11,093 bases of DNA from contig JAACZX010000035.1 of the NCBI GenBank assembly GCA_009996555.1, positions 1 through 11,093 on the forward strand, read 5' to 3'. Both the position numbers and the translations under genes were made by a program. Shown one piece after another: positions 1-7,507 of the stretch (position 1 is its first letter; each line of letters opens with the position of its first letter). A model generated the notes under the pieces. That model did not search any database. It had not been told where the DNA came from and saw only the letters and a program-made list of their open reading frames with translations. The DNA is from Chitinophagaceae bacterium. Lineage in GTDB: Bacteria > Bacteroidota > Bacteroidia > Chitinophagales > Chitinophagaceae.

Positions 1-936
1 TATGCCCAGCGTTTATTACCGCAAGGAATTACACCTACACTTGGTCCGGATGGTACAGGTGTTGGTCATATTTTCTGGTACCATCTCGATGCACCCAAAC
101 TCGATCTTGGCGAGCAACGTGCATTGCAGGACTGGTATATCAAATTCGCTTTACAAACAGTGCCCGGTGTTGCTGAAGTTTCTTCCTTTGGCGGGTTTGA
201 AAAACAATACCAGCTGGTGATCGATCCGGTGAAATTGCAGTTCTACAACATCTCACTGATGGATGTAATGAACAAAGTAAAAAGCAATAACAATGATGTG
301 GGCGGACGAAAATTTGAAATGGCCGACATGGCTTACATCATCCGTGGATTGGGCTATCTCAAAAGCAAAGAAGATGTAGAAAATATTGCGTTAGCCAATT
401 ACAATGGTATTCCTGTTCGGGTGAAAGATGTGGGCAGTGTGCAAATGGGTGGTGATCTGCGGCTTGGCATTTTTGATGCAGATGGTAAAGGTGAAGTGGT
501 GGGAGGTATTGTGGTGATGCGTTACAATGAAAATGCCAACAAGGTCATTGCTGCAGTGAAAGAAAAAATGAAAGAAGTGGAGAAAGGATTGCCTGAAGGT
601 GTAACGTTTAAAACATCCTACGACCGAAGTGAATTAATTCAGGAAGCCATCGAATCAGTAAAAGGAACACTCATTGAAGAAATGATCGCTGTATCTGTAA
701 TTGTGCTGTTGTTTTTATTTCACTGGCGCAGTGCTCTCATCATCTTAATTCAATTACCCATTTCTGTTGCTGCAGGTTTTATTTTCCTGGAACTATTCGG
801 CATCTCTTCCAACATTATGAGTTTAACGGGTATTGCACTCGCAATCGGCGTGGTGGTAGATGATGGCATTGTAATGGTGGAAAATGCTTACCGGCATATC
901 AGCGAAGAACAATCAGCAAAAGAAAACACACAATAA
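1..936 (+). CDS. cusA: CusA-like heavy-metal RND efflux pump, N-terminal part (5' cut by window, 3' ended by frame break)
   Basis: Inner-membrane proton-driven pump subunit that exports Cu(I)/Ag(I) through a tripartite complex. The frame is open from base 1, giving 311 visible residues. Aligning the TM4 aspartate (residue 287, in VVVDDGIVM) with E. coli CusA D405 suggests that about 118 N-terminal residues lie upstream of the window. Visible parts are a porter-domain segment with LGPDGTGVGH, the LQDWYIKFALQTVPGVAEV block typical of CusA/CzcA, an LPEGV...YDRSELI block before TM2, and three hydrophobic segments (TM2-TM4) over about residues 224-300. The frame stops at 934-936, just after the conserved ENAYRH, in the cytoplasmic loop before TM5. 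The rest of the pump continues in another frame. Family assignment is secure; Cu/Ag specificity comes from methionines in the C-terminal part. It could be a frameshifted gene, an assembly error or a natural split. Confidence 0.9.
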   Translation, partial: YAQRLLPQGITPTLGPDGTGVGHIFWYHLDAPKLDLGEQRALQDWYIKFALQTVPGVAEVSSFGGFEKQYQLVIDPVKLQFYNISLMDVMNKVKSNNNDVGGRKFEMADMAYIIRGLGYLKSKEDVENIALANYNGIPVRVKDVGSVQMGGDLRLGIFDADGKGEVVGGIVVMRYNENANKVIAAVKEKMKEVEKGLPEGVTFKTSYDRSELIQEAIESVKGTLIEEMIAVSVIVLLFLFHWRSALIILIQLPISVAAGFIFLELFGISSNIMSLTGIALAIGVVVDDGIVMVENAYRHISEEQSAKENTQ

Positions 937-943
937 GAAACAC
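904..943 (+). other. Reading-frame break in the pump gene (frameshift or natural split)
   Basis: Conserved CusA sequence runs in frame 1 up to about base 903 and resumes in frame 2 by about base 980. Frame 2 is open only from base 875, so any switch must lie between 875 and 933. The conserved ENAYRH in frame 1 narrows this to about 904-933, an A-rich stretch with runs of four A. The change equals one extra base or two missing bases. Frame 1 stops at 934-936 and an ATG in frame 2 follows at 944, so separate translation of the second part is also possible. Confidence 0.8.
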
Positions 944-2866
944 ATGAAATTATTTAAACGAAAAAAAGATCTGTTAACGGCAGAAGAAACGATGAGTATC
1001 ATCGAAAAATCTTCGAAGCAGGTGGGGCCGGGTGTTTTCTATTCTACCATTATTGTGGTAGCATCTTTCTTACCCGTGTTTTTGTTAACAGGCATGGAAG
1101 GCAAACTGTTTCATCCGCTGGCATGGACAAAAACATTTATCCTGCTCATTGATGCAATACTCGCCATTACATTAACACCCGTATTAATCTCGTTTTTATT
1201 AAAAGGAAGATTAAAACCTGAAAGTGCAAATCCTATTACACGCACGTTAGAAAAAATCTATTCCCCTGTTTTGAGTCTTTGTTTGCGCTGGCGTAAAACA
1301 ACCATTGCTGTAAACCTTATTGCTTTAGCAACAGGTGTTGTAATGATGACAAGACTCGGTTCAGAGTTTATGCCGCCACTCGATGAAGGTTCATTATTGT
1401 TTATGCCTGTAACCATGCCCGATGTTTCCAACTCGGAAGCAAAACGTTTGTTGCAGGTGCAGGATAAACTCATCCGTTCTGTTCCTGAAGTAGAACATGT
1501 GCTGGGGAAAGCAGGCCGTGCAAATACAGCAACCGATAACTCGCCTATCAGCATGATCGAAACCATCATTCTGTTAAAACCCAAACATCAATGGCGAACT
1601 GGTAAAACAAAAGACGACATCATAAATGAACTGAATGCCAAGTTGCAGATACCAGGTGTAACAAACGGATGGACCATGCCCATCATCAACCGCATCAACA
1701 TGCTTTCAACAGGTATACGCACCGATGTTGGCTTGAAAGTGTATGGACAAAATCTCGACAGCATTTATGCATTTGCACAAACCCTAAAAACCCAACTGGA
1801 GGGAATTGATGGCGTGAAAGACTTGTACGTTGAACCGATCACCGGTGGCAAGTACATTGATATTGCTGTGAAGCGTGAAGAGATCGGTCGTTATGGTTTA
1901 AGTGTGGATGATGTAAATCTTGTAATTGAAAGTGCATTGGGCGGCATGAAGCTTACCACAACCGTTGAAGGACGTCAACGCTTTTCGGTAAATGCAAGAT
2001 ATGGGCAAGACTTCCGAAACAACCTGCAGGCATTAAAACGTTTACAGGTACAAACAATGGACTTCGGCCCCATTCCACTTGAGGCTGTTGCCGATATACA
2101 GTTAAGCGATGGGCCGCCGATGATCAACTCGGAAAACGCCATGCTGCGTGGCACTGTATTGTTCAATGTGCGTGAAAGAGATTTGGGTAGTACGGTGAAA
2201 GAAGCGCAGGAAAAACTAAACCAGATGGTGACCAAACTGCCCAAAGGATATTTTTTAGAATGGAGCGGACAATGGGAAAACCAGATACGTGCAAACAGAA
2301 CATTAATGATGATTATGCCCATTGTGATTGCCATCATTTTCATGGTACTCTACTTTACGTATCACTCGTTTAAAGAAGCAGCCATCACTATGATCACTGT
2401 TCCTTTTGCATTGATCGGTGGTGTGTTCATGGTTTATTTCTATGGCATTAATTTATCGGTGGCAGTGGCAGTTGGTTTTATTGCCTTGTTTGGTATGGCC
2501 ATTGAAACGGCCATGCTTATGACCATTTATCTTAACGAAGCGATGCAGAATATGGTGGCAAAGCATGGCAACTCAAAAGCAACACTCACTCCCGCCATTA
2601 TTCGTGAATATGTAATGGAAGGATCTGTAAAACGGTTACGTCCAAAACTCATGACGGTGTCTGTTGGTTTGTTTGGCCTGATCCCTATTTTATGGGCAAC
2701 CGGTGTGGGCAGCGATATTATGAAGCCCATCACAATTCCATTGATTGGCGGCACCATCTCATCCACCATTTATGTACTGCTTATTACGCCTGTGATCTTT
2801 GAAATGATAAAAGAACGGGAATTAAAACGTAAAGGCAAAATTGATTTAAGCGATGTTAAAGAATAA
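944..2866 (+). CDS. cusA: CusA-like heavy-metal RND efflux pump, C-terminal part (TM5-TM12 and second porter domain)
   Basis: Continuation of the Cu/Ag RND pump in a different frame. The frame is open from 875; ATG 944 is the most sensible independent start (640 aa), because sequence before about 905 is out of frame with the conserved pump. From ATG 944: TM5 and TM6 at about residues 31-86 with GMEGKLFHPLAWTKT, TM7 at about 119-135, a periplasmic porter domain, then a cluster of C-terminal TM helices including VGFIALFGMAIE. Met154, Met204 and Met253 match E. coli CusA M573, M623 and M672 with identical spacing (50 and 49), which supports Cu(I)/Ag(I) transport rather than the Zn/Co/Cd of CzcA. 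The gene overlaps the channel gene by 14 bases, implying translational coupling. Whether this part works without fusion to the N-terminal part is unknown. Confidence 0.88.
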   Translation: MKLFKRKKDLLTAEETMSIIEKSSKQVGPGVFYSTIIVVASFLPVFLLTGMEGKLFHPLAWTKTFILLIDAILAITLTPVLISFLLKGRLKPESANPITRTLEKIYSPVLSLCLRWRKTTIAVNLIALATGVVMMTRLGSEFMPPLDEGSLLFMPVTMPDVSNSEAKRLLQVQDKLIRSVPEVEHVLGKAGRANTATDNSPISMIETIILLKPKHQWRTGKTKDDIINELNAKLQIPGVTNGWTMPIINRINMLSTGIRTDVGLKVYGQNLDSIYAFAQTLKTQLEGIDGVKDLYVEPITGGKYIDIAVKREEIGRYGLSVDDVNLVIESALGGMKLTTTVEGRQRFSVNARYGQDFRNNLQALKRLQVQTMDFGPIPLEAVADIQLSDGPPMINSENAMLRGTVLFNVRERDLGSTVKEAQEKLNQMVTKLPKGYFLEWSGQWENQIRANRTLMMIMPIVIAIIFMVLYFTYHSFKEAAITMITVPFALIGGVFMVYFYGINLSVAVAVGFIALFGMAIETAMLMTIYLNEAMQNMVAKHGNSKATLTPAIIREYVMEGSVKRLRPKLMTVSVGLFGLIPILWATGVGSDIMKPITIPLIGGTISSTIYVLLITPVIFEMIKERELKRKGKIDLSDVKE

Positions 2867-4115
2867 ACTACTTGCAGCAATGCTGCTGTTTGCAGCAACT
2901 GCACAAACACAAACGTTAAAGCTCGATGCGATCATCGACAGTATTAAACAATCGCATCCTGTTGTAAAAATGTACGAGCATGAAATACGCTCTATGGATG
3001 AAGCGGCCAAAGGTGCTAAAAGCTGGATGCCGCCGGAGTTCAGCAGTGGTTTTTTTATGACGCCATACAATCCCATGCGCTGGAAAAAAATGAATGATGG
3101 CATGGGCGGATACAAAGAAGGTATGGGCCAATACATGCTCGGCGGGCAGCAAATGTTCCCCAATAAACAAAAGCAAAATGCTGATGCAAAGTATATGGAA
3201 GCGATGTCATCAGTTGAAAAAGAAAAAAAGAACGCATCGCTTAATGAGCTGATCAACGATGCCAAACTGTTTTATTACGACTGGATCATTCTGAAAAAAA
3301 AACTGGCTATCCTTGACCAGAATGAACAACTGCTCAACTTCATTATCAGGAATGCAGAAATACGTTACAAGAATGGTTTGGAAAAGATCAATGCTTATTA
3401 CAAAGCCAAAGCAGCATTGGGCAATGTGCAGAACATGCGGTTGATGTATGAAAACGATATAAGGGAAAAACGCATCCGCATCAATGCACTCATGAACCGC
3501 CATGCAATGATGGTATTCGATATTGATACGACATACGAATTGAAGACTTATACTTCACTTGTGTTCGACAGCAGTTTGTTTTATACCAAACGCAGCGATC
3601 TGAAAGCAATTGATAAAGACATCAACCTTACCTGGCTGAAACAGGAAACCGAAAAGCAAAGTTTAAAACCACAGTTCGGTGTCCGTTACGAGCACATGTT
3701 TGGCTTTGGCGGTTTGCCGATGCAGTTTTCGTTGATGGGTATGATGAGGCTGCCGCTCACAGGCTGGTCGTCGAAGATGAACAAAGCCAATATTGAAAGT
3801 TTGAAATGGAAAGCTGCTGCATTGCAATCGCAAAAAGAAATGCTGCTGAACGAATACAGCGGTATGGCTTATGGCATGCGTAACGAACTGGAGTTAAAAA
3901 CCAAACAGTTGAAACTGTACGATGAAAATATTATTCCGGCATTAAAGAACAATTACAAAACCATGCAACTGGCATACGAGCAAAACACCGAAGAACTGTT
4001 TATGCTGTTTGATGCATGGGAAACTTTGTACATGACACAACTGCAATACAGCGATCTGTTACAACAGGCATTGCAACTGCAGGTGGCAATTGACAGACTG
4101 ATACAAAAGGAATAA
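2853..4115 (+). CDS. TolC-family outer-membrane efflux channel, Met-rich (CusC role)
   Basis: Outer-membrane exit duct of the tripartite Cu/Ag exporter, 420 aa. The start overlaps the end of the pump gene by 14 bases. An N-terminal signal peptide (K3-K5, hydrophobic 6-15, likely cut after ATA at residue 17) has no lipobox Cys. The rest shows TolC-type features: an [13 protein letters not shown] opening, long amphipathic helices rich in Lys, Gln and Asn (about 105-215 and 310-420), and two halves that can each give a helical hairpin. Unusual is the methionine density: ten Met lie within residues 59-118 and six within 282-309, several next to Pro or Gly as in MTPYNPM and MGMM. This fits thioether contacts with Cu(I) or Ag(I), but Met-richness could also be a family habit. 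The TolC assignment is firm; the copper link comes from the operon. Confidence 0.88.
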   Translation: MLKNKLLAAMLLFAATAQTQTLKLDAIIDSIKQSHPVVKMYEHEIRSMDEAAKGAKSWMPPEFSSGFFMTPYNPMRWKKMNDGMGGYKEGMGQYMLGGQQMFPNKQKQNADAKYMEAMSSVEKEKKNASLNELINDAKLFYYDWIILKKKLAILDQNEQLLNFIIRNAEIRYKNGLEKINAYYKAKAALGNVQNMRLMYENDIREKRIRINALMNRHAMMVFDIDTTYELKTYTSLVFDSSLFYTKRSDLKAIDKDINLTWLKQETEKQSLKPQFGVRYEHMFGFGGLPMQFSLMGMMRLPLTGWSSKMNKANIESLKWKAAALQSQKEMLLNEYSGMAYGMRNELELKTKQLKLYDENIIPALKNNYKTMQLAYEQNTEELFMLFDAWETLYMTQLQYSDLLQQALQLQVAIDRLIQKE

Positions 4116-4248
4116 GGATAAAGGTGGAAGGTTTAAGGAAGAAAGAAAATCCAATGACCAAGAAACAAAAGACAAGGAAGAAGAAACAAGGCACAACGTT
4201 CAAGGAACAAGAAACCGGCAACCGGCAACCTGTAACCAATAACAATAA
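4116..4248 (+). repeat. Degenerate heptamer (7-base period) repeat filling the tolC-cusB gap
   Basis: The whole spacer from the base after the channel stop codon to 4248 divides into 19 units of seven bases with no slip; four more bases lead to the ATG at 4253. By hand count, position 2 is G in units 1-5 and C in 13 of the 14 later units, position 4 is A in all of units 4-14, and position 7 is A in 15 of 19. A typical unit is acaagaa. Two adjacent units (4214-4227) are identical, accggca. Period 7 is not a codon multiple, so this is not coding constraint. The lack of stops lets the adaptor frame run back to 4124, which is probably an artefact. Confidence 0.8.
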
Positions 4249-4252
4249 TATC

Positions 4253-5632
4253 ATGAACTATAAAAAATATTTTATCACTGCACTTGTCTTGCTGATAGCA
4301 TTTGCTGCATGCAAAAACAAAAACGAACATGCCGAACACAAGCAGGAAGCAGCAAAAGCAATGTACACCTGCCCCATGCCGCAGGACTCGGTGTTCAGCG
4401 ATAAGCCGGGCACATGTCCCAAATGCGGAATGGATTTGGTGAAGATGGAACAACCCTCCGGGCACGAACAACATGATCATCAAAATGAAGCAGCTGAATA
4501 CACCTGTCCCATGCACCCGGAAATTGTAAAAGACAAACCCGGCTCCTGCCCCATTTGCGGAATGGATCTTGTAAAAAAAGTAACCGGTGGCACTGCCGTG
4601 CAGGACATTACACTTGAATCGCTGATAAAACCAACCAATGAATTTGTGGTTTCTTCCATACCTGTTACCACAATTGACAAAAGAGAAGAACAACTGGAGA
4701 TAGAAGCATTGGGCAGCATTGCTTACGATACAAGAGAAGTTGGAACCATTTCAGCAAGGGTGAGCGGACGAATTGAAAAATTGTATGTGCGGCACCGTTA
4801 CCAGAAGATCAGCAAGGGGCAACGCATCATGGATATTTACAGCCCGGAAATTTTAACAGCACAGCAAAATTTATTGTTCCTTCTAAAGAATGATGCCGCT
4901 AATGAAACGATGATCAATGCTGCTAAAGAAAAATTACTGTTGCTGGGTATGAGTAAAGAGCAATTGCAGCAAGTGATCGCAACAAAGCAAACGGCTTTTA
5001 CAGTTGCCGTGTACAGCAATTACAGCGGACACATTCATGAATCAACCGGTACAGGCATGAACAGCAGTTCAGAAAAAATGAAAGACGTATCACTGCTTAC
5101 AGAAGAACTGTTGCTGAAAGAAGGCATGTATATCAACAAAGGCCAAGCAGTTTTTGTGGTGTACAATCCTGCAAAAGCATGGGCCGTACTCAACATCTTT
5201 GGCGATAACAGTACATTACTGCAAAAAGGAAATGCAGTACGTATTATTCCCGAAACAGCTCCCGATAAAGACTTCAGGGCAAGTATTGACTTTATTGAAC
5301 CGTTCTACCGGAAAGAAAACAAAACACTTACTGCAAGAGTGTACTTTGATAACAGCAATTTGAAAATTCCAATCGGCAGCCAGGTAAGAGCTGTCATCTT
5401 CGGCAATTCCAAAGATGCGTACTGGTTGCCGAAAGAAGCAGTCCTTTCATTAGGACTTGACAAAGTGGTCTTTCAAAAAGTGAAAGATGGATTCAAGGCG
5501 CATAAGATCAACACCGGCATTTTACATAAAACACATATACAGGTAGTAAGTGGTTTGCAGCTGACCGATTCAGTTGCTGCCAATGCACAGTATTTAATGG
5601 ATAGTGAGAGTTTTATTAGGGTGAAGGAATGA
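4253..5632 (+). CDS. cusB: CusB-like RND periplasmic adaptor lipoprotein with two heavy-metal-binding domains
   Basis: Membrane-fusion subunit joining pump to channel, 459 aa from ATG 4253. This start gives a clean lipoprotein signal peptide (KK, hydrophobic 7-17, FAAC with Cys20); an earlier ATG at 4124 would add a basic 43-residue leader coded by the repeat spacer. After a His-rich linker come two heavy-metal-binding modules. The first (38-63) has CPMP...CPKCGMDL, with Pro where His is usual. The second (83-107) has the canonical CPMHPE...CPICGMDL. A linker with four His (71-76) separates them. Beta-barrel, lipoyl and helical-hairpin regions follow ([14 protein letters not shown] at 166-179, [12 protein letters not shown] at 197-208). 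About 20 extra residues with His and Met (260-285) interrupt the returning lipoyl half compared with the neighbouring adaptor. The modules probably bind Cu(I) and load the pump, as CusF does in E. coli (inference). Confidence 0.88.
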   Translation: MNYKKYFITALVLLIAFAACKNKNEHAEHKQEAAKAMYTCPMPQDSVFSDKPGTCPKCGMDLVKMEQPSGHEQHDHQNEAAEYTCPMHPEIVKDKPGSCPICGMDLVKKVTGGTAVQDITLESLIKPTNEFVVSSIPVTTIDKREEQLEIEALGSIAYDTREVGTISARVSGRIEKLYVRHRYQKISKGQRIMDIYSPEILTAQQNLLFLLKNDAANETMINAAKEKLLLLGMSKEQLQQVIATKQTAFTVAVYSNYSGHIHESTGTGMNSSSEKMKDVSLLTEELLLKEGMYINKGQAVFVVYNPAKAWAVLNIFGDNSTLLQKGNAVRIIPETAPDKDFRASIDFIEPFYRKENKTLTARVYFDNSNLKIPIGSQVRAVIFGNSKDAYWLPKEAVLSLGLDKVVFQKVKDGFKAHKINTGILHKTHIQVVSGLQLTDSVAANAQYLMDSESFIRVKE

Positions 5633-5656
5633 GTGGGTTCCGTCTGACGCCCTCGT

Positions 5657-5705
5657 CTTACAGATAGTGAATAGTGGATAATTAATAATTGACAAATTAA
5701 ATTTC
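5657..5705 (+). repeat. Short heptamer repeat tract directly before the second adaptor gene
   Basis: Seven units of seven bases end exactly at the base before ATG 5706. Units include atagtga, atagtgg, ataatta and ataattg; position 1 is A in six of seven and position 2 is T in five of seven. It is AT-richer than the tract at 4116-4248 but has the same period. The preceding 24 bases (5633-5656) are more GC-rich, with a short cgtc-t-gacg palindrome at 5641-5649, and do not fit the period. Confidence 0.55.
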
Positions 5706-6941
5706 ATGATACTTGATTTTACTAAACGAACTAAATCATCGACAGGTATTTGCCTGTTGCTGACTGCCCTTTGCCTGCTTGCATTCACTTCCTGCAAAAA
5801 CAAAACACATGTGCATGAAGAAAGCGATGTGTACTACACCTGCTCGATGGATCCGCAGGTGATTGAGCACAAGCCGGGCAAATGCCCCATCTGCAAAATG
5901 GATCTTACGCCTGTTAAGAAAAGCAATGGCGCAAAAAAAGATGAAATACAACTGAGCGAACAGCAGATACAGCTGGGCAACATCAAAACCGATACCATCC
6001 GCAATGGAACGATCGGCGACCAACTGGTGTTAACCGCCAGTTTAAATTTTGACCAGATGAAAACTTCTTCTGTAAGCGCAAGAGTGGGCGGACGTATTGA
6101 ACGTTTGTATTTTAAAAACCCCGGCGATTATGTTTCGAAAGGCGCAGCCCTCTACGAGATCTACAGCGAAGAACTCAACAATGCCAAACAGGAATATATT
6201 CTTGCACTGGAACGAAAAAGAACATTTGCAACAGAAACCGCTATCGACTTTGAGCAGTTACTGCAAAGTGCAAAAAACAAGTTGCTGTTATGGGGCATGA
6301 GCGAAGTACAGATCAACGAACTGGCAAAAACAAAAAAATCTTCGCCTGTTACTGTATTCTACAGCACATCCTCGGGCTATATTACCACACTCGACGTACG
6401 TGAAGGCGATTATGTAATGGATGGCGGCACTATTGTAAAGCTGGCCGATCTTTCAACACTTTGGGCGGAAGCGCAGGTGTACACTTCGCAAATGGCGGAA
6501 ATAGATCTCAACGGTACTGCAACTGTGCAACTGCCGGATATAGATGGAAAAGAAATTAACGGGCGTATTGAATTTGTAAACCCTGAAATCAATCCTGATA
6601 CAAGGATCAATCTTATCCGTGTATCAATTTCCAACAGTAACAATCAACTTAAACCCGGTATGCCTGCTTACGTGGTATTAAAAAGCCGTCAGCGAAAAAC
6701 CTTAACACTTCCAATTGATGCAGTGATACGGGATGGTAAAGGTGCAACAGCGTGGATCAAAACTGGCACACACACCTTTAAAAGCATTATGGTGCAAACA
6801 GGCCTGGAAAGTAATGATCGTATTGAAATAAAAACAGGTTTAAAAGAAGGCGATGTAGTGGTAACAAGTGGCGCTTACCTTTTACACAGCGAATATGTAT
6901 TTAAAAAAGGAGCCGACCCCATGGCCGGGCATGATCATTAA
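5706..6941 (+). CDS. cusB: Second CusB-like RND adaptor lipoprotein with one heavy-metal-binding domain
   Basis: A second periplasmic adaptor for the same pump, 411 aa. The signal peptide ends in LAFTSC (Cys30), so it should be lipid-anchored. A short His linker (THVHEE) leads to one heavy-metal-binding module at about 44-66, with CSMDP...CPICKMDL; Asp49 stands where His is usual. The adaptor core follows: VSARVGGRIERLYF (123-136), lipoyl half PGDYVSKG, hairpin around 155-205, returning lipoyl half with SSGYITTLDVREGDYV (222-237), then beta-barrel and membrane-proximal regions to KEGDVVVTSGAYLLHSEYVF. The tail ends GHDH. It differs clearly from the upstream adaptor (metal module number, loop lengths), so it is not a recent duplication. 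Known CusB forms a hexameric ring; whether these two mix or form alternative complexes cannot be told from sequence. Confidence 0.88.
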   Translation: MILDFTKRTKSSTGICLLLTALCLLAFTSCKNKTHVHEESDVYYTCSMDPQVIEHKPGKCPICKMDLTPVKKSNGAKKDEIQLSEQQIQLGNIKTDTIRNGTIGDQLVLTASLNFDQMKTSSVSARVGGRIERLYFKNPGDYVSKGAALYEIYSEELNNAKQEYILALERKRTFATETAIDFEQLLQSAKNKLLLWGMSEVQINELAKTKKSSPVTVFYSTSSGYITTLDVREGDYVMDGGTIVKLADLSTLWAEAQVYTSQMAEIDLNGTATVQLPDIDGKEINGRIEFVNPEINPDTRINLIRVSISNSNNQLKPGMPAYVVLKSRQRKTLTLPIDAVIRDGKGATAWIKTGTHTFKSIMVQTGLESNDRIEIKTGLKEGDVVVTSGAYLLHSEYVFKKGADPMAGHDH

Positions 6942-6993
6942 ACCAAATTGTAAGTATTATTGTACCGCTTTAGTAAGTTGTAAAAAACAGCAA

Positions 6994-7503
6994 ATGAATT
7001 ATCACTATAAGTTATCAATTATTCTATTGTTATTGCTTTGTGCATGTAAGGAAAAGGCCGCAGATAAAAACCAGGATAAACCTGCAGTTAAAACAGAAAC
7101 AAAATCTGAGCTCGGCAAAATTAAACTTACTGAACTGGATGGTACCCCTATCGATCTGCATGACTACAAAGGCAAAACTATCTTTCTCAATTTCTGGGCA
7201 ACATGGTGTAAGCCCTGCATACAGGAAATGCCTTCTATTGCCAATGCCATGAAGAAGGTGAATAAAGATGAAGTTGTGTTTTTGTTTGCTTCTACCGAGG
7301 AAGCAGATGAAATTAAATCATTCAAGAAAAGAATGCCTTTCCCTTTTCACTATGTAAAAGTGGAAAACTTTGAATCGTTAGACATTATGACGATACCCAC
7401 AACTTTTATCTTTAATTCAAAAGGCAAACGTGTTTTCAATGAAATGGGGTACCGGAAATGGGACACAAAAGAAAATATCAATCTCATCACCAACAGCAAA
7501 TAA
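6994..7503 (+). CDS. TlpA/ResA-like thioredoxin-fold lipoprotein (WCKPC)
   Basis: Probable envelope thiol-disulfide oxidoreductase, 169 aa. ATG 6994 gives a lipoprotein signal (hydrophobic 7-15, lipobox LCAC, Cys18). The same frame is open further upstream but that would bury the signal peptide. After a charged linker (19-40) comes a TlpA-type thioredoxin domain: LTELDGTPIDLHDYKGK, then FLNFWATWCKPC with Cys72 and Cys75, and the cis-proline motif TIPTTFIF (Pro135). TlpA/ResA relatives reduce disulfides in cytochrome c or copper-protein maturation. Here the place between copper adaptors and a CDCC lipoprotein suggests it keeps cysteines of an envelope copper protein reduced (inference). It starts 52 bases after the second adaptor and ends 4 bases before the next gene, so co-transcription is likely. 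Confidence 0.85.
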   Translation: MNYHYKLSIILLLLLCACKEKAADKNQDKPAVKTETKSELGKIKLTELDGTPIDLHDYKGKTIFLNFWATWCKPCIQEMPSIANAMKKVNKDEVVFLFASTEEADEIKSFKKRMPFPFHYVKVENFESLDIMTIPTTFIFNSKGKRVFNEMGYRKWDTKENINLITNSK

Positions 7504-7507
7504 CAAT

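Noticed and set aside
961..968. A-run slippery sequence (seven A then G) as a programmed frameshift site
   Set aside because: It lies after the frame 1 stop at 934-936 and cannot rescue reading from frame 1 into frame 2.
2846..3265. Minus-strand open frame of 139 codons
   Set aside because: It mirrors the start of the TolC-like gene, whose signal peptide and family match are convincing.
4124..4252. Upstream start for the first adaptor, adding 43 residues
   Set aside because: The added sequence is encoded by the 7-base repeat, is highly basic, and would bury the lipoprotein signal peptide.
4133..4693. Long open frame on the minus strand (186 codons)
   Set aside because: It lies opposite the adaptor gene and the stop-poor heptamer repeat, and its translation has no recognisable domain. 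The + strand protein is clearly real.
5641..5649. The 8-mer cgtctgac shared with 9241-9248
   Set aside because: A single shared 8-mer is expected by chance in a window of this size, and the flanks differ.
5698..5705. taaatttc as a -7 promoter box for the second adaptor
   Set aside because: It abuts the ATG and ends in C instead of G, with no -33 element at the right spacing; it is explained by the AT-rich heptamer tract.
6868..6993. Upstream starts for the TlpA-like gene
   Set aside because: They overlap the second adaptor and would hide the signal peptide starting at 6994.
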